A DNA stretch of 64,000 nucleotides from Loripinus fragilis (GCA_964019695.1 OZ026522.1:65123811-65187810), one strand, 5' to 3'; shown: positions 44,205-56,686, counted from the first letter of the stretch. Translations and numbers: made by a program. The notes: generated from the letters alone by a model not told the origin.

Positions 44205-45560
44205 GCGTAGACTGGTTCTCTCCCTTTAATAGCTTTGATCGTGTCCCTCATGAACGTCTCCTTAAGAAACTGGACCACTACGGCATCCGAGGAAAGACCC
44301 TGGACTGGATTAGAGCATTCCTTACCAACAGAACCCAAAAAGTCACAGTGGAGGGAGTTGTATCAGAGTCTATACACGTCAAGAGCGGTGTTCCCCAGGG
44401 AAGTGTGCTGGGACCAATACTCTTCCTCGTCTTTATCAACGACCTCCCTGCCAGCGTTCAATCCAGTTCGAGACTTTTTGCTGATGACTGTGTAGTATAC
44501 AGAGAGATACGATCAGACAAAGACTGCCAGATTCTCCAAGATGACCTCCAGAAACTATGGGAATGGGAGAAGTTGTGGGGAATGTCATTCCACCCAGAGA
44601 AATGCAGCATTCTTCGAGTACATAGGAAGAGATCGCCAATCATGTTCAGCTACTCACTCAAAGGCCATACACTCAACTGTGAAGAGTCAACAAAATACCT
44701 TGGGGTTGAGATCTCACAAGACATGACATGGAAACTCCATATTGACAAGACTGTAAAGAAAGGAAACAGCACCCTTGGATTCCTATGCAGAAATCTCCGA
44801 ATAAACAACAAAGAAGTCAAACGTGCGGCATATATCTCACTTGTTCGACCAAATTTAGAATATTGCTCCACAGTCTGGAATCCATATCAGAAAGATCAAA
44901 CTCATAAGTTGGAGATGGTGCAGCGGAGAGCTGCTCGGTATATTACAAACCGCTATCACAATACTAGCAGCGTTACAGACATGTTGGACCATCTTGATAT
45001 GGAATCATTAGAATCCAGAAGAACAAAAGCCCAGCTCACCATGATGTTCAGAATTATCAACAACGTGGTGGATGTGCCTGCACAGCAGTATTTAATCCCA
45101 GCATCAAGTCGAACATGAGCAGCCCATTCCCATAAGTACAGACAGATCTCCACCTCTACATCATACTACAAGAACAGTTTTTTTCCACATACTATCATAA
45201 CATGGAACTCACTGCCATCAGCTGTAGCTGAAGCCCCTGACTTGGTATCCTTCAAGCAGGGGCTGTCCAACATCAAGTATTAAATCTGCAGTTGGCGCCA
45301 GCCACAAGTAGTTTCTAGTGATTCTCAGAGCTATGCTGGTGGGGTTACCATGCCCCTTAGCGGTCACCGTAGCCGGATTGGTCGGAGTTGAAGGGATGAA
45401 CATGTGGCTGGGCCAAACTTTGCAACTTTCTTCTATCTTTTATCTATCCCCGGTTCTTCTAACTTTACTATCGTTCTTTTCCGTTCTTTTACCAGCACCA
45501 CCACCGTCGCATAAGAGTCAAGAGTGACTGCGTCGACGTATGATGTAGATGTAGAGCTTG
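44205..45560 (+). mobile_element. LINE A: 5'-truncated non-LTR retrotransposon, RT nearly intact
   Basis: Reverse transcriptase of the Jockey/CR1-like group. Visible motifs: FDRVPHERLL (near the truncation), GVPQGSVLGPILF, the catalytic FADDC, FHPEKC and YLGVEIS, then the C-terminal WNP.....LE..Q..AAR block. The main frame runs to a TGA at 45116-45118, probably a CGA-to-TGA change, because the same frame continues with ITWNSLPSAV to a stop near 45283. The 3' UTR runs to about 45560 and ends in GATGTAGATGTAGAG, a short terminal repeat. Endonuclease and early RT are missing, so it cannot be autonomous. Confidence 0.88.
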
Positions 45561-46130
45561 TCAGCATATTAAGACAGGTAACTACTAGCCGCCATTGTGC
45601 CTACGTATAGCATACACACTGACGTCATGAGTGACGTGGTATTGGAAAATACCCTTGACATAAAGTGCATTTTTTAAACAACCCGTTTTATTAAGTTTAT
45701 TTTGTTCTGGGAGTTTATATATTTTTTTCTTTTACTTTATTATCAAATTATAGCGACTGAAAAAATCTGATGTTTGTGTTGAAAAATCTTTTCTGGAGCA
45801 TGCGCAGTCGCATGAGTAGGATTCTCTACTTGTTATTAAGTACACGTTACCTGACCCTAGATGGGTAGATCTAGGGGAGGGAACCAGACTACAAAGCGCG
45901 AGCAACTACGCGCTAAAAATTTAACTCCCCAATGTGTTTGTCATAGTTTTCCGCCTTTGACTTTTCAGCACACCCTTTCAAGAACAGGTGGATAATACCA
46001 GGAAATGCCACAGCCACAGACAGCCTGAAGAACCAAGCAAAAGAAAACTCTAGAATGCAGACAAACAAAACAAAGTACACAAGCAATATAAAAAAAAAAC
46101 AGCACTCACTTCCTCAGCCACAATCGTTTG
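45561..46130. other. Mixed flank with LINE R 3' scrap
   Basis: TGACGTCA-like and CATGCGCAG-like sites occur near 45620 and 45800. From about 45990 the sequence (CCAGGAAATGCCACAGCCAC and onward) matches the 3' ends of the LINE R family. Confidence 0.5.
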
Positions 46131-46137
46131 TCAAGAT

Positions 46138-46907
46138 GAACTTTACATTAATTATCAAACAATGGAAAATGTTCAGTCGGCAAAATACCCTGGTATAACC
46201 ATTACAGATAACATGGATTGGGGTCAGGATGTCTCAGAAATCTCTTCCAAAGCAACTTAGACACTTGGTTTCCTTCGCAGGAGTTTGGCTTTTGTACCTA
46301 GGAGTATTAAGGAAGTTGCATACAAAACTTTGGTTCGGCCTAAACTAGAGTATGCAGCACCCATTTGGAGCCCTCACTCGAAACTTCAGATTAATCAGAT
46401 AGAGAAAGTTCAGAAGACAGCAGCCCGCTGGACCTGCAGGAGATGGCGAAATACAAGAAGTGTCGGCGAAATGCTTGATGAGCTTGAATGGCCATCTCTT
46501 GAGGCCCAGAGGGACTGGTCAGTCCTCTTGCTTCTCTTTCACAAGATTCATTGTGGAGCAGTGTCTATTGAAAAAAAACAAGTATATGACCCCTGCTCAC
46601 AGTTTGAAAACTACCAGGTCATCACATAGTGCTCAATAATACAGACATCAGACATACAGTGATGCCCTGAAGAATTCTTTTTTCCCCGAACTATTCCGCA
46701 TTGGAATAGTCTGCTTCCTTCTGTGGCAAATACCCAGTCCACAGAGGAGTTTAGGGCACTCCTTATTTAAACAAAAATTCAGCCAAAAGTTTTTGTGTTT
46801 TTTTTGTGTTGTTTTTTTTGTTTTTTATTTTATCAGAATTTCCAAATTCGCACTCCCTGGTGAAATGCTCATGTATGAGCGAACCAGTAAAGATAGAAAG
46901 AAAGTAT
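46138..46907 (+). mobile_element. LINE B fragment 1: RT C-terminus and 3' end
   Basis: Encodes ENVQSAKY, then SEISSKAT with a stop, LGFLRRSLAF, the LVRPKLEYAAPIWSPHSKLQ block, and a final HWNSLPSVANTQSTEEFRAL. Ends with a T-rich UTR and TTCGCACTCCCTGG. The same ends occur at 52.7 and 58.74 kb. Confidence 0.88.
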
Positions 46908-47221
46908 GAGCTTTCACAAAAAGCTTGCCTCCTTGTTAGCAAATTATTTTATTGAACAACATATATAGGTACACCTTGCGTTTCACTCATTTTCTGGGTC
47001 AAATACTCTGTGCCATGGGTCGATGTAACGATCAAGTGGCTAGTAAAGAAAAGACATAAACTTTACCTTTGTGCTCGTAAATCCAAGGACCCTGATGTCA
47101 AGATTCATTACAAGCGGTTCAGAGCACATGTTCAGATGATATTAAGCGATGCCTATTGGAAATACGTTTCCAATATAATTACGTTTGATAACGATAACTC
47201 AGATCCCGATCATCCTAAGTA

Positions 47222-48072
47222 AGAAAGAGGGCAAAGATCAGGAATCGGTACAATCAAGCACCACACCTGACCCAGGATACCAATGGAAAAGTGACAACGT
47301 CACAATTAGACATCAGAGCCAAGAGATCAGCCCTTTCTCAGCAGGTGACCACAAGACATCAACAAACAGACGTTCATGAAAGCATAACAATAAAAAGCAG
47401 AAATAACATAAATGATACACAAAAGAAGCACCGCCTTGGAACCGTCAGTAAAAATATTTTACTGGAGGGCTTCAACCGGTTTAACGGTGCATCAACCTCA
47501 CCATTAGTTCAGATGTGGATCAAGACACATAGATGTTTGGTTTGCATGAAAGACCCCTAACTTATCAATGCATTATCTCCTAGAACATATAAATCAAGAT
47601 ATAAAAGGAGATAAAGCAAAGATAAGTACTCAACAGTAAATAAAACTGAATAACGGAGCAAAAGAAATCCAACAGGTAAACCCTGGTAGGCCTGATGACA
47701 GCCAAAGTATCAGGCCCCTACACTCTCATCAATAGATGAGTATTTAAGTCGTAACTGTCATAGAGTCTGAAGTCCTACCCACAGGCTGCAATTAAAGAGG
47801 AAAGCAAAGTTGCCAACCGTAATTGGGTTGACCACCAAGCATGCAGTCTGCTGCAATACATCAATGTTATAGCCAATCTTTTTATAATGTGAAATTATTT
47901 TAATGAACTGCGTTGAAAAATTATTAGAGCCAACAATCTTCTTCAATTTATACACCAACTCACCATAGAATTTAGGTTCCGAATGTCCTTGGCGCAAGAG
48001 AGATTTAAGTCCAATTTGGAATTTAGATATCAAATCAAAGTATCGTCTATAAAATTCAGAAAAGCGTTTTTA
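47222..48072 (-). mobile_element. LINE R, 5'-truncated copy with C-terminal ORF
   Basis: On the minus strand, about 48033-47760 encodes LLRQGHSEPKFYGELVYKLK and on to ACLVVNPITVGNFAFLFNC. I recognise this as a C-terminal segment recurrent in invertebrate retroelements. Its 3' UTR runs left to 47222. Short TAAG duplications may flank it. Confidence 0.65.
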
Positions 48073-48403
48073 AGCCTGAAAAGGTAAAAAAGTTTTGGTC
48101 ATTTGTCAAATCTCTTAAAAAGACACGTTTGGGATCACATCACTCAGAGAAAATGGAATTCTTAAGACAGATACAAAGGAAAAGCCAATATATGCAATAG
48201 GGGTTCCAATCAGCCTTCACACGCGAAGGCGACTCTGACCTGCCCTCTAAAGGGGCTAGTCCATTCTCCTTCATATGGGACATAACTGTTAACCGGGAAA
48301 GGGTTGCCAAGCTGTTGGACGGACTTAATGTACATAAAGCACCTGGCCTAGATGGACTGAATACCAGAGTGCTAAAAGAGTGTAGTAATGAGATATCTCC
48401 AAT

Positions 48404-49050
48404 AGTTGATTTCACAGGCCTTCCGTAGGTTTCTGGATTTCTTTCGGGACTCAAGTCACATGGACTTATATCACATAACTACCTCAGCCAATCAATATAA
48501 CTCCCGTTACCACGATGCGAGTAGCCATGTGCTCGAAGCCAGCATAAAAATACAAAAGGAAAATCTGTTTTGTAAGCAAACAGGCTTGTATATATTGCAT
48601 GCGAAGTGAGGATTAGTTGTAAGGTGCACTTAGCGCGGTTTTGTTTGTTTTTTCCTTACCTCGAAAACCAATTTTATGATTTTTTCAAACAACATCTATT
48701 TGTTTACATTCTCTATTTGTTTACATTCTGAGGTCAATATTGAGAACATCACCGGACCAGTGTCGGTGTTCATGTAAACATTTCACCATTTGAAGAATGA
48801 CTCAAAATCTCGCCAAAAACGTCATTGGCGGCGTGGTATCGAGCTATCAAGCCAATCTGGCGATTGGAATTCCTAATATAACCGAATATTACATAAACTC
48901 GCACGTTTTCCCTTGTCAACATTGGGTATCTGCAATGCTTATTTAAATATAGGTCACGTTGTTGGGATGTTCGATGATTTGCCAGATTATTTTCGATTGA
49001 GGAGGACTTGGAGCAAATCGCAACATGTCGCAAAAACTCAGTATGAAATT
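48404..49050. mobile_element. Unclassified insertion in LINE B
   Basis: Separates CTCCAATA from ATACTGGCACTT, which are adjacent in the other LINE B copy. No ORF or clear inverted ends. Confidence 0.5.
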
Positions 49051-49963
49051 GGCTATACTGGCACTTATAATTAAAGTGCCAATAATATAATCCTTAGGTC
49101 GGGGCGATGAACCAGATGAGTGGCAACAAGCTAATGTTTCTCCGGTATTTAAAAAAAGGTTAAAATATGATGCTGTTAATTATAGACCGGTGTCGCTCAC
49201 ATGCATCTGCTGCAAAACCCTAGAGCATATATTAGTCAGTAACATCAACAAACACTTAGCCTTAGATAGCATACTTGCTGACTGTCAGCATGGTTTTCGA
49301 AGTCAGGGGTCCTGCGAGACTCAGTTGGTCCAGTTTGTGCACGATATCATCAGCAACATGGATGGGGCAGTGAATCGTGGGCATAAAAAGACAGATTTGA
49401 TCATAATGGATTTCGCAAAGGCCTTTGACAAGGTACCACATAGGAGGCTATTACAAAAATGGACTATTATTGGATAAGAGGATCCACCCACAAGTGGATC
49501 AACGCATTGCTCTCTGGGCGCACTCAACAAGTAGTATTAGATGGTCAAGCCTCAGATCCAGTCCCAGTGTTATCCGGTGTACCACAAGGATCAGTTTTAG
49601 GACCAATCCTATTCCTTATTTTTATAGATGACCTGCCTGATAACATCAGGTCTTCTGTTCGCCTGTTTGCAGACGACTGTGTCCTGTATAGGAACATATA
49701 ATCGAATCAGGACTGTTTATCCTGCAGGAAGACCTCACTAGCTTAGGGCAATGGGAAGCCAATTGGCAAATGAAGTTCAATGTGGCCAAATGTCACTCTA
49801 TGAGAGTGACTCAACATCAGCATCACAAACAAATTCTCTTTCATTATTCCCTTCACAACCAAATTTTAGAAAACGTTCAGTCAGCAGAATACCTTGATAT
49901 AACCATCTCTGATAATATGGATTGAGGCCAACACATTTCAGAAATTTCTTCCAAAGCAACTAA

Positions 49964-51537
49964 AGGATGGCTCATTATATAAGTGTCAGGGGGCCAGCTA
50001 AAAAGTAGGGGGGGGGGGTCATATGAATTACCATGTGGCTAATGGGGGGGGGTCACCTTTAACTTTGGCTTCCCAACAGGGGGGGGGTCATGTTTAAATT
50101 GTTCCAATAAAATCCTTAAATATTTTCCCTGCTCGCTTGATTTTTATAATTAAAACTCTTATATTTGCTTAGGCAGGCCACTAAATTTTGCAGTTTTTAA
50201 TTTTAAAAGTGTAAAAGTTATTCTGTTTTAGTAGTTTCATTGTTACAACTTTTATCATGCCAATTTTGATAGAAAATTGATTGAGTAATCAGGCTTTCAA
50301 ATTGGCCCTACTTTCGCTACTATTCCCTACTTTATGTAGTGTTTCTACTTTTCCCTACTTTTTCTCGAAAATGTTCCACTTTCCCTACTTTCCACTCTAA
50401 AATACATGTTTCATTTACACGATGAAAATACAGATTTTTTGCCTAGCTCGCTTCGCTCGATCTGATTTTGGAAATAAGCTATTTCATTCTTTAAGGGAGA
50501 AGACAGCTAAAACACCTCAATTTTTAACTATAAAAGTGTCTCTGTTTTGCTATTATTATTGTCACATCTATCATCCTGCTTATATATTGAGTTTAAAATT
50601 TCTTATTTGATATTTTTTTTCTAACAACAACTTAGAGTAATGATTTTGCACTTGGAAAAGCCCTACTATCGCTACCTTTTTCATAGTTTTTCACTTCTTT
50701 TAATCCCTTCTTTCTTGTTGAAGGGCACTTGCCATCCTAATTACTGACTCTTTTTTTATGAATTATGTGTTTGAAAACCCCCTTCTATTCCTACTGTTTT
50801 ACATCCAAAATCACTACTTTTTCGCTCATGAAGTTTCAAAATGTTATCCCTTCTCTTTCCCTACTTTTTTGTGGAAGGACACTTTAAAGCCTTTTTATCT
50901 GTAGCTAAGTACTGGTTCAACCCAGGAAGACCTATTTCGACATGACTGAAAAATTGTTGACAGAGTAGTAAAGAATCAAAACAAATAAAATATCATTATC
51001 TCACATTTAAAAGATTCCTAATGTCTCATAAAATGTATGCTTCAATTGTAAATCATGACAAGTTTTGACCACCATTCAAAATGGTGGTCGAGACATGTCA
51101 ATATTTAGAGATGAAGCTCAGAGTACCCTATTTCTATATTAAGCATAGCAAAAGTGCTTATTGAGTCATTGACAGCGTAACTTGGAGTTATGGCTCTAGA
51201 TAAAGTTGAGTTCCGGTCTATTTCTAAACTACATGTAATTTTATATGTCTAGCACTAATCTAGCGTATTTATGGTCACTGACAGAGTATTAAAGGCATTT
51301 TATAAACATACAATCTAACTACAGGGATATGAAAACAAAAAAGTGCATTTTGACAATATCGTGTAAATGTGTGTGTTGGGGGGGGGGGGGGGGGGGATGG
51401 TCAGATTTAATTTATTGTGGTTTCTAGGAGGGGGTCATTGTATTTACATTTCGTTAGGAGGGGAGTCATCCAAAATTTGGATAATGGATCAAAATTTTAG
51501 TCGCCCCCCCCCCTGACACTTAAATAATGAGCAGTCC
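49964..51537. mobile_element. 1.57-kb TIR element with G-run subterminal repeats
   Basis: Ends: GGATGGCTCATTATATAAGT / inverse of TTAAATAATGAGCAGTCC, continuing GTGTCAGGGG. CTAA flanks both sides (49960-49963, 51538-51541) and the LINE reads through once it is removed. Three G-run-plus-TCA motifs near each end, in the same orientation at both. No transposase ORF. Confidence 0.88.
51378..51396. repeat. 19-base poly-G run
   Basis: Part of the right subterminal region of the 1.57-kb element; length may be unreliable. Confidence 0.9.
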
Positions 51538-51664
51538 CTAAGACACTCCATTTCCTTCGCAGAAATTTGGCTTTTGCACCTAGGAGTACTAAGGAAGTTG
51601 CATACAAAACTTTGATTTGGCCGAAACTAGAGTATGCAGCACCCATTTGGAGCCCTTACTTAAG

Positions 51665-52268
51665 TCTTTAATTGCACGACGGTGGGTCAGGCCTCAGACT
51701 CTATGACGGCTCTGACGTAAAGCTTTAATCGGTGGGTTGGTGCCTGATGCTTATCTGTAGCTGGACCCTCCGTGGCTCAACTTGAGGTTTTCTTTAGCTC
51801 TGACTATCTGTGAGTCATGAGCCCTTTTCTTTGTTTCATCATGGAGTGTTAATTTGATTAGAGTGTTTTCCATGATGATACATTGCATTAGTTAGACGGC
51901 CTCCAAGCGAGCTGAACATTTCTTGTACTTCAACAACAGCAGAATCTAGGGCGAAGATTTGGTACCAGTAAAATGCATTTAAGCCCCCCGGTAGCTTAGG
52001 CTGCTGTCCGTTCTAAGGCGGTGGTTCTGTTGTTGTTGACTTTTTGTTTATTGTTACTCCCATTGTGGGAGTCTGTAATTGTTCTATGTATTGTTGTACG
52101 TTACTTTATGTCCATTCTACTATTGCAATCATTTTGATGGGGAAGAGAGAGCTGATTGCTTTGCTTAATTTGTCTTCCTGGTGTCTCGTGATGGTTGAGC
52201 GGCTCTTCCTCGCGGTGCCACAGGGTAGTCTGCAGTTTGTGATTGTGGTATTTCCTGATCATACTCAC
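51665..52268 (+). mobile_element. LINE R 3' end (plus orientation)
   Basis: Nearly the reverse complement of 60697-61257: shared CACCGCCTTAGAACGGAC, ACTCCCATTGTGGGAGT and the end GGTATTTCCTGATCATACTC. Inserted between the LINE B pieces at 51664 and 52270. Confidence 0.8.
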
Positions 52269-52863
52269 TATTTTAGATTAATCAGGTAGAGAAAGTTCAG
52301 AGGACAGCAGCCCGCTGGACCTGCAGGAGATGGCGAAACACAAGTAGTGTCGGCCGGATGCTTGGCAAGCTCGAGTGGCTAACTCTTGAAGGCCATAGGG
52401 ATCGGTCCTCCCTGCTTCTCTTTCATAAAATACATTCTGGTGCAGTGTCTATAGAAAAAGACAAGAACCTGACCCCTTCTCACAGTTTGAAATACACCAG
52501 GGCATCACACAGTGTCCAATATTGTAGATACCAGACCTACAGTGATTCCCTGAAGAACTCCCCATATCTTTCTCCGTCGGTGGCCAATTCCCAGACTACT
52601 GAGGAGTTTACATGGTTTAGGGCACTCTGCATTTAGTCAAACACACAGCTGAACGATTTTTCTTGTTTTTTTGTTTTGTTTTTGTTTTCTTGTTTTGTTT
52701 TGATTTTTCCTCAAAATTCCGAATTCGCACTCGCTGGCGTAGTGATCAAAATTTGATTGTGCCAGTATGACAAGAAAGAAAAAGAAAAAGGGTCGTTAAG
52801 ATGTTTGAAACAACGTTCTGAAAATAAATAATGCACTAATATCTTGCTTGTTACAGGAAATAC

Positions 52864-53735
52864 ATATTTTAAGCCCTGGTCCCACAGAGCTTGCGACCAT
52901 GCTGAAACCTCTCAGCGACTTAAAATGACAGAGAGGTTCCAGAAGCTGCGGAGTGGTTTTACAAACGTTGAAACAAGATCCCAAGCAGTCGCTGCGATCA
53001 AAATCAGTCGCCGCCAGTCTTTTGAACATGCACAAAAAGACTATCCACCACTGATTTTGATCGCTGACTAGTTGCAAAGATTTTCTAGAAGTAGCTCATC
53101 AGTCGCCAACATATTTTATCAACACTTTGGCTCTGACATCGTCAGCGACTGATCCGTGACTGGTCACAAGATTGGTTGCCAACAGGTTGCAGTGCCAGCT
53201 TCAACAAAAAGATATCTTGCCACCCTGACACAATTTCACCACAAGCGTTGAAAGGGTTTGCATCATAGGACAAAGAGGTGGCCAAAATAGACAGCAGCAC
53301 CAAAGCAGATAGAAGAAATTACTAAGCACAGAGCTAGAGTGTCACAGCAGAATCATCACAGCCATATTTGCAGCGTTCTGTTTTGTTGAAATAAGTGAAA
53401 CAACTGCATCTATTGTGTTATCATGGTGACAGCTTGCACAGAAATTATTCCATTCTTTCCAAAAAAATTATCTTAAAAATGATGGTAGAACAGTCTCAAA
53501 CCAGTCTCTGACCAGTTGCAGAAAGTCACGGAAGAGTTGCAGAGTTGTCGCTGGCAGTTTGCCGTATACTCTGAACTAGTTGCCAACTGATCGCCAACTA
53601 AATGCAAAAACTATCGCCAAACAAACAATGACTGATCGACAAATAGTCAGTCACTGAAAGGGAAATGGTCGGCTAGTTATTATATCAGTAGTAGGAAGTG
53701 GCAAGATATTAGGGACCAGAGCTTTAGGGTTGAAA
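52864..53735. repeat. Possible TIR element 'CCCTGGTCCCACAGAGC'
   Basis: Left AGCCCTGGTCCCACAGAGCT and right GGGACCAGAGCTTTAGGGTT look inverted, and the body is full of CAGTCGC / GTTGC-type repeats. The ends are imperfect and no duplication is clear. Confidence 0.45.
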
Positions 53736-53919
53736 CGACCAGGGTACATTGATTCAGTATTTAGTGATACATCAAGGGTTCATATCAGTCTATTTATGCC
53801 ACTTGCGAGCAATTTCTAACCAGTGCATATATAATTTTGTTGATCACCACATGGGTACCTGTCGAACTGATTCTTAGATAACATCACCACTTCAGTTGTG
53901 ATCGAGGAATCAGGAAAAA

Positions 53920-54560
53920 AAAACAAATCAGTATGACCAGGAAATGCCACACTAACAGACCACAGGTAAACCAACGGCACTGCGATTAAGAGACACAGAA
54001 CACAAACAACCACATGCAAGCAAGAATGCAATTAAAGTATAGAAACCAGCTTTATTTTCCTCAGCGAGATGATTGCAAAACAACAAAGGGAACTGAGTAC
54101 TGGAAAAACGGATCATTCAGAAATACAGTGAACCTACAATATAAGATAACACCGCACTCAATTTTATTGAGTCTGTTCATGAGAACCAATACAAAGTGCA
54201 TAAACTCCCAGGCCCACCAGCACCAATTTATTGAGTCTGTTCATGAGAACCAATACAAAGTGCATAAACTCCCAGGCCCACCAGCACCAAGCGGCATTCA
54301 GCCTTCCATCAGAACCCAATATTCCTTAAGGACCAGAATATGAAAAAATATCAATACTATATCTATGTACGGGGAGAAGTTTTACCAAATCCACTCAGCA
54401 CAATGACAGGTGTTGTGACAAAACCCTGACAAACGTTGGAGCATCAATAAACAATAAATCAACAATAACAGAACCACAGCCTCAGAAAGGACAGCAGCCA
54501 AACCAGCCAGGGGGCTTGAACAATTAATTTAACTGACCAAACCTTAGATTCTGCTTTTGT
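53920..54560 (-). mobile_element. LINE R 3'-end fragment
   Basis: TATGACCAGGAAATGCCACA and later GGACAGCAGCCAAACCAGCC match the R family. Includes a 64-bp tandem duplication. Confidence 0.65.
54163..54290. repeat. 64-bp tandem duplication (two copies)
   Basis: TTTATTGAGTCTGTTCATGA... begins at 54163 and again at 54227 with no differences that I noticed. Confidence 0.9.
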
Positions 54561-54605
54561 TAAAAAAACAAACAAAAACAGACATCATATTGGGGTACAA
54601 GTCCT

Positions 54606-55384
54606 GGCCTGGAGGTTATATAACTTTTTCGTGCCTAACTCAGTTGAGCATTAACTTTATCCTGCTCATAAACAATTCTTGGCATTTTAATATTTATTAG
54701 TAGGATAGATACAGCATCTGTGAGTTTTAAAGCAAGATTTTTTTTCATAACTTTAGTTTTTATGAGCAGTTGAAAGAGCCACGTGCATTAAGGGGCTTTT
54801 TTGCCCCCCCCCCCCCCCCCCTATGAGGCTAAAATATAAAAATCGTTTTTAAATAATTTACACTAATCGGTTTACTAGAACAATAACCAAAGTGTAAAGG
54901 TCTCGAATTAATTCAGCTTTAACCGTTGCTACGGTAACAAAAATAGCCGCCTAAGTAGGCTGAAAACAGGAAATTGACCGTTTTGGACCAATTTTGAGAT
55001 GTTCGACAGACCAATTAATATAGAGCACAAGCAAATACCTGAAAGATATTTTAACAGCTGATGAGAATTATCACGGCACACAACATACTAAAAGGAATTT
55101 TTGGTATTAAGCTGTGCTGATATCTAATTAAAAAAATAGGTCTCCAAAAGCCTTAAGTTTGGTCCAAAATGACAATTTCTCTATTTTAAGCCTACTTTAT
55201 AGGCCATTTTTGCTACCATAGCAACGATAAAATTTAAACAAATGCCGAAATTTTACACTTCAGCTATTCTTCTAATAAACCAATCAAAAGAAATTGGTGA
55301 AAAGCACTTTTTAGTTTTGGGCCCTTTAATGCACGTACCCCTTTTAAGCTAGGTTGAGTTGAGCATGCAAAAAGTTTTATTACC
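54606..55384. mobile_element. 'CCCGAGGTTATAAAAC' foldback, split by a nested element
   Basis: Left GGAGGTTATATAACTTTTTC and right AAAAGTTTTATTACCTTG flank the family body (TTTTATGAGCAGTTGAAA). The body is interrupted at about 54775 and resumes near 55350. Confidence 0.75.
54775..55350. mobile_element. 'CGTGCATTAAGGGGC' nested TIR element
   Basis: Left GAGCCACGTGCATTAAGGGG, right GGGCCCTTTAATGCACGTAC, inverted; an 18-C run follows the left end (54804-54821). Inner sequence around CCTAAGTAGGCTG / AGCCTACTTTATAGG is also inverted, making much of it palindromic. Confidence 0.8.
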
Positions 55385-55389
55385 TTGTT

Positions 55390-56040
55390 GACCCTGCCAT
55401 GTTAACATTAGATATCAAAAACTCCAAGTAACTGATGCTCTTGGAGAGACACATCCCAGTTAGCATTCCAACAGCGGGCCATTGGCGACCCACTTTTCTA
55501 TAAATAGCGGCTTGCCAGCATAATTCTTCTGCAGCTCACTTGTTGATCTGAAATGCCAGAACCTGGAGGCCTGCCAAAAAATGTTTGGTTGTCAATGGGC
55601 TGATGTTCAGAATATTAACCGGCCCATGCCAAGTGGTATTAGGCATGCCCACATGTTACCATGAGCAAAGATACAAGCAGCCTCAGCTGACATAACAAGA
55701 TGAGAATTTCTATTATCTTAAATATGTACAAAAAACAATTTATCAATTTTATAAATTCTGAAATATTTCGGATAAAGTAAATCCTTACGCATAAATATTT
55801 TTTACTTTTTTATATAATAAATTGTTTTGTATGGACTTTGTTTGGCAATAGTTCGATTTTCTAAAAGAAAATACTTCATATGGTTGCCTCCCTTATATCA
55901 AATTTGGAGCTGCACTAAGGTAAAGGCCCACTGGCAGTCCGTAAATGGTTTTATGGAAATCAAATTCAGTTTTAAATGATGGCATTAAAACACACGCACA
56001 AAAATTCAGTTATAAAAGAAATGAAATACGAAGAAAATAA
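55390..56040. other. Unassigned non-coding stretch
   Basis: No gene or nameable repeat. Confidence 0.3.
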
Positions 56041-56044
56041 AAAA

Positions 56045-56120
56045 GTAAGTGAGTTTGATCAGGAAATACCACAATCACATACTGCAGACCAACCCACGGC
56101 ACCTTGAGGAAGAGCCACAG
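56045..56120 (-). mobile_element. LINE R 3' tip
   Basis: GTGAGTTTGATCAGGAAATA and the following CACAATCACA match the start of 60697-61257; soon truncated. Confidence 0.65.
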
Positions 56121-56544
56121 AGCATTTATAGTTACAATACATCTGTAATACAATAATAGCAAAACAACCATCTCTATACTCCTTTTCAAGATGTTTGCAA
56201 AACTAGAATATTTGCCTTACAGATGACATGTATTGTTATTATAAAGGTTCTGTGGCTCTTTCTCGCTTACTTTTTGGTTTGTGATAAACATGTTTCATAA
56301 TGTCTAAAGATACATGTCATACATTGGAATGCAGTTACACAAGCTCTGTTTTGCTGCTTGTATCGCCGTCTCCAAAATGTTTTGATAAGGGGCAAACTTA
56401 TACACAGAACAGAGCTGTGTGAGAATATAAAGGCACAAGCACGTGCACAATGTATCCAAGGTTAATTACATTAAATTGAAAGTATATAAGTAGTCGTTTG
56501 AATTTTGTCACTTTCTCAAGTTGCGAGATTTATATTTCTAAGCC

Positions 56545-56657
56545 ATGGCAATTAGGATACTACATCGAACGTTTATCAGAATCACCATCTTGTCTGTTAT
56601 TATATCAGCTGACTTATTTTTGTTCTTCGTTTTGCGAGACGATTTTGCAGGGAAAGG
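56545..56657 (+). CDS. Possible first exon of a type II membrane protein
   Basis: ATG in a good context (GCCATGG) opens 37 codons: basic MAIRILHRTFIRI, then the hydrophobic segment TILSVIISADLFLFFVL, then RDDFAGK, ending at a candidate donor GTAGGT. A short basic cytoplasmic tail plus a single anchor is the layout of Golgi glycosyltransferases. The function is inference, and no downstream exon was found. Confidence 0.35.
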
Positions 56658-56686
56658 GTAGGTGAAGATTGTTTGTTTGCTAAACC

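Larger units (their letters stand above)
46985..52790 (+). mobile_element. LINE B copy 2: long, broken, with four later insertions
   Basis: Successive pieces of one Jockey/CR1-like ORF: endonuclease-RT linker (47010-47221), KKFWSFVKSLKK onward (48075-48403), early RT (49098-49475, NYRPVSLTCICCKTLEHILV), core RT with GVPQGSVLGPILF and FADDC (49459-49705), late RT to 49960, then 51542-51664 and 52270-52640, ending in TTCGCACTCGCTGG. Gaps are filled by insertions at about 47222-48072, 48404-49050, 49964-51537 and 51665-52268. Frameshifts and stops show it is dead. Confidence 0.88.

Noticed and set aside
48770..49033. Minus-strand frame considered for the missing PIAS SAP exon
   Set aside because: It shows no SAP helix pattern and lies inside an insertion within LINE B.
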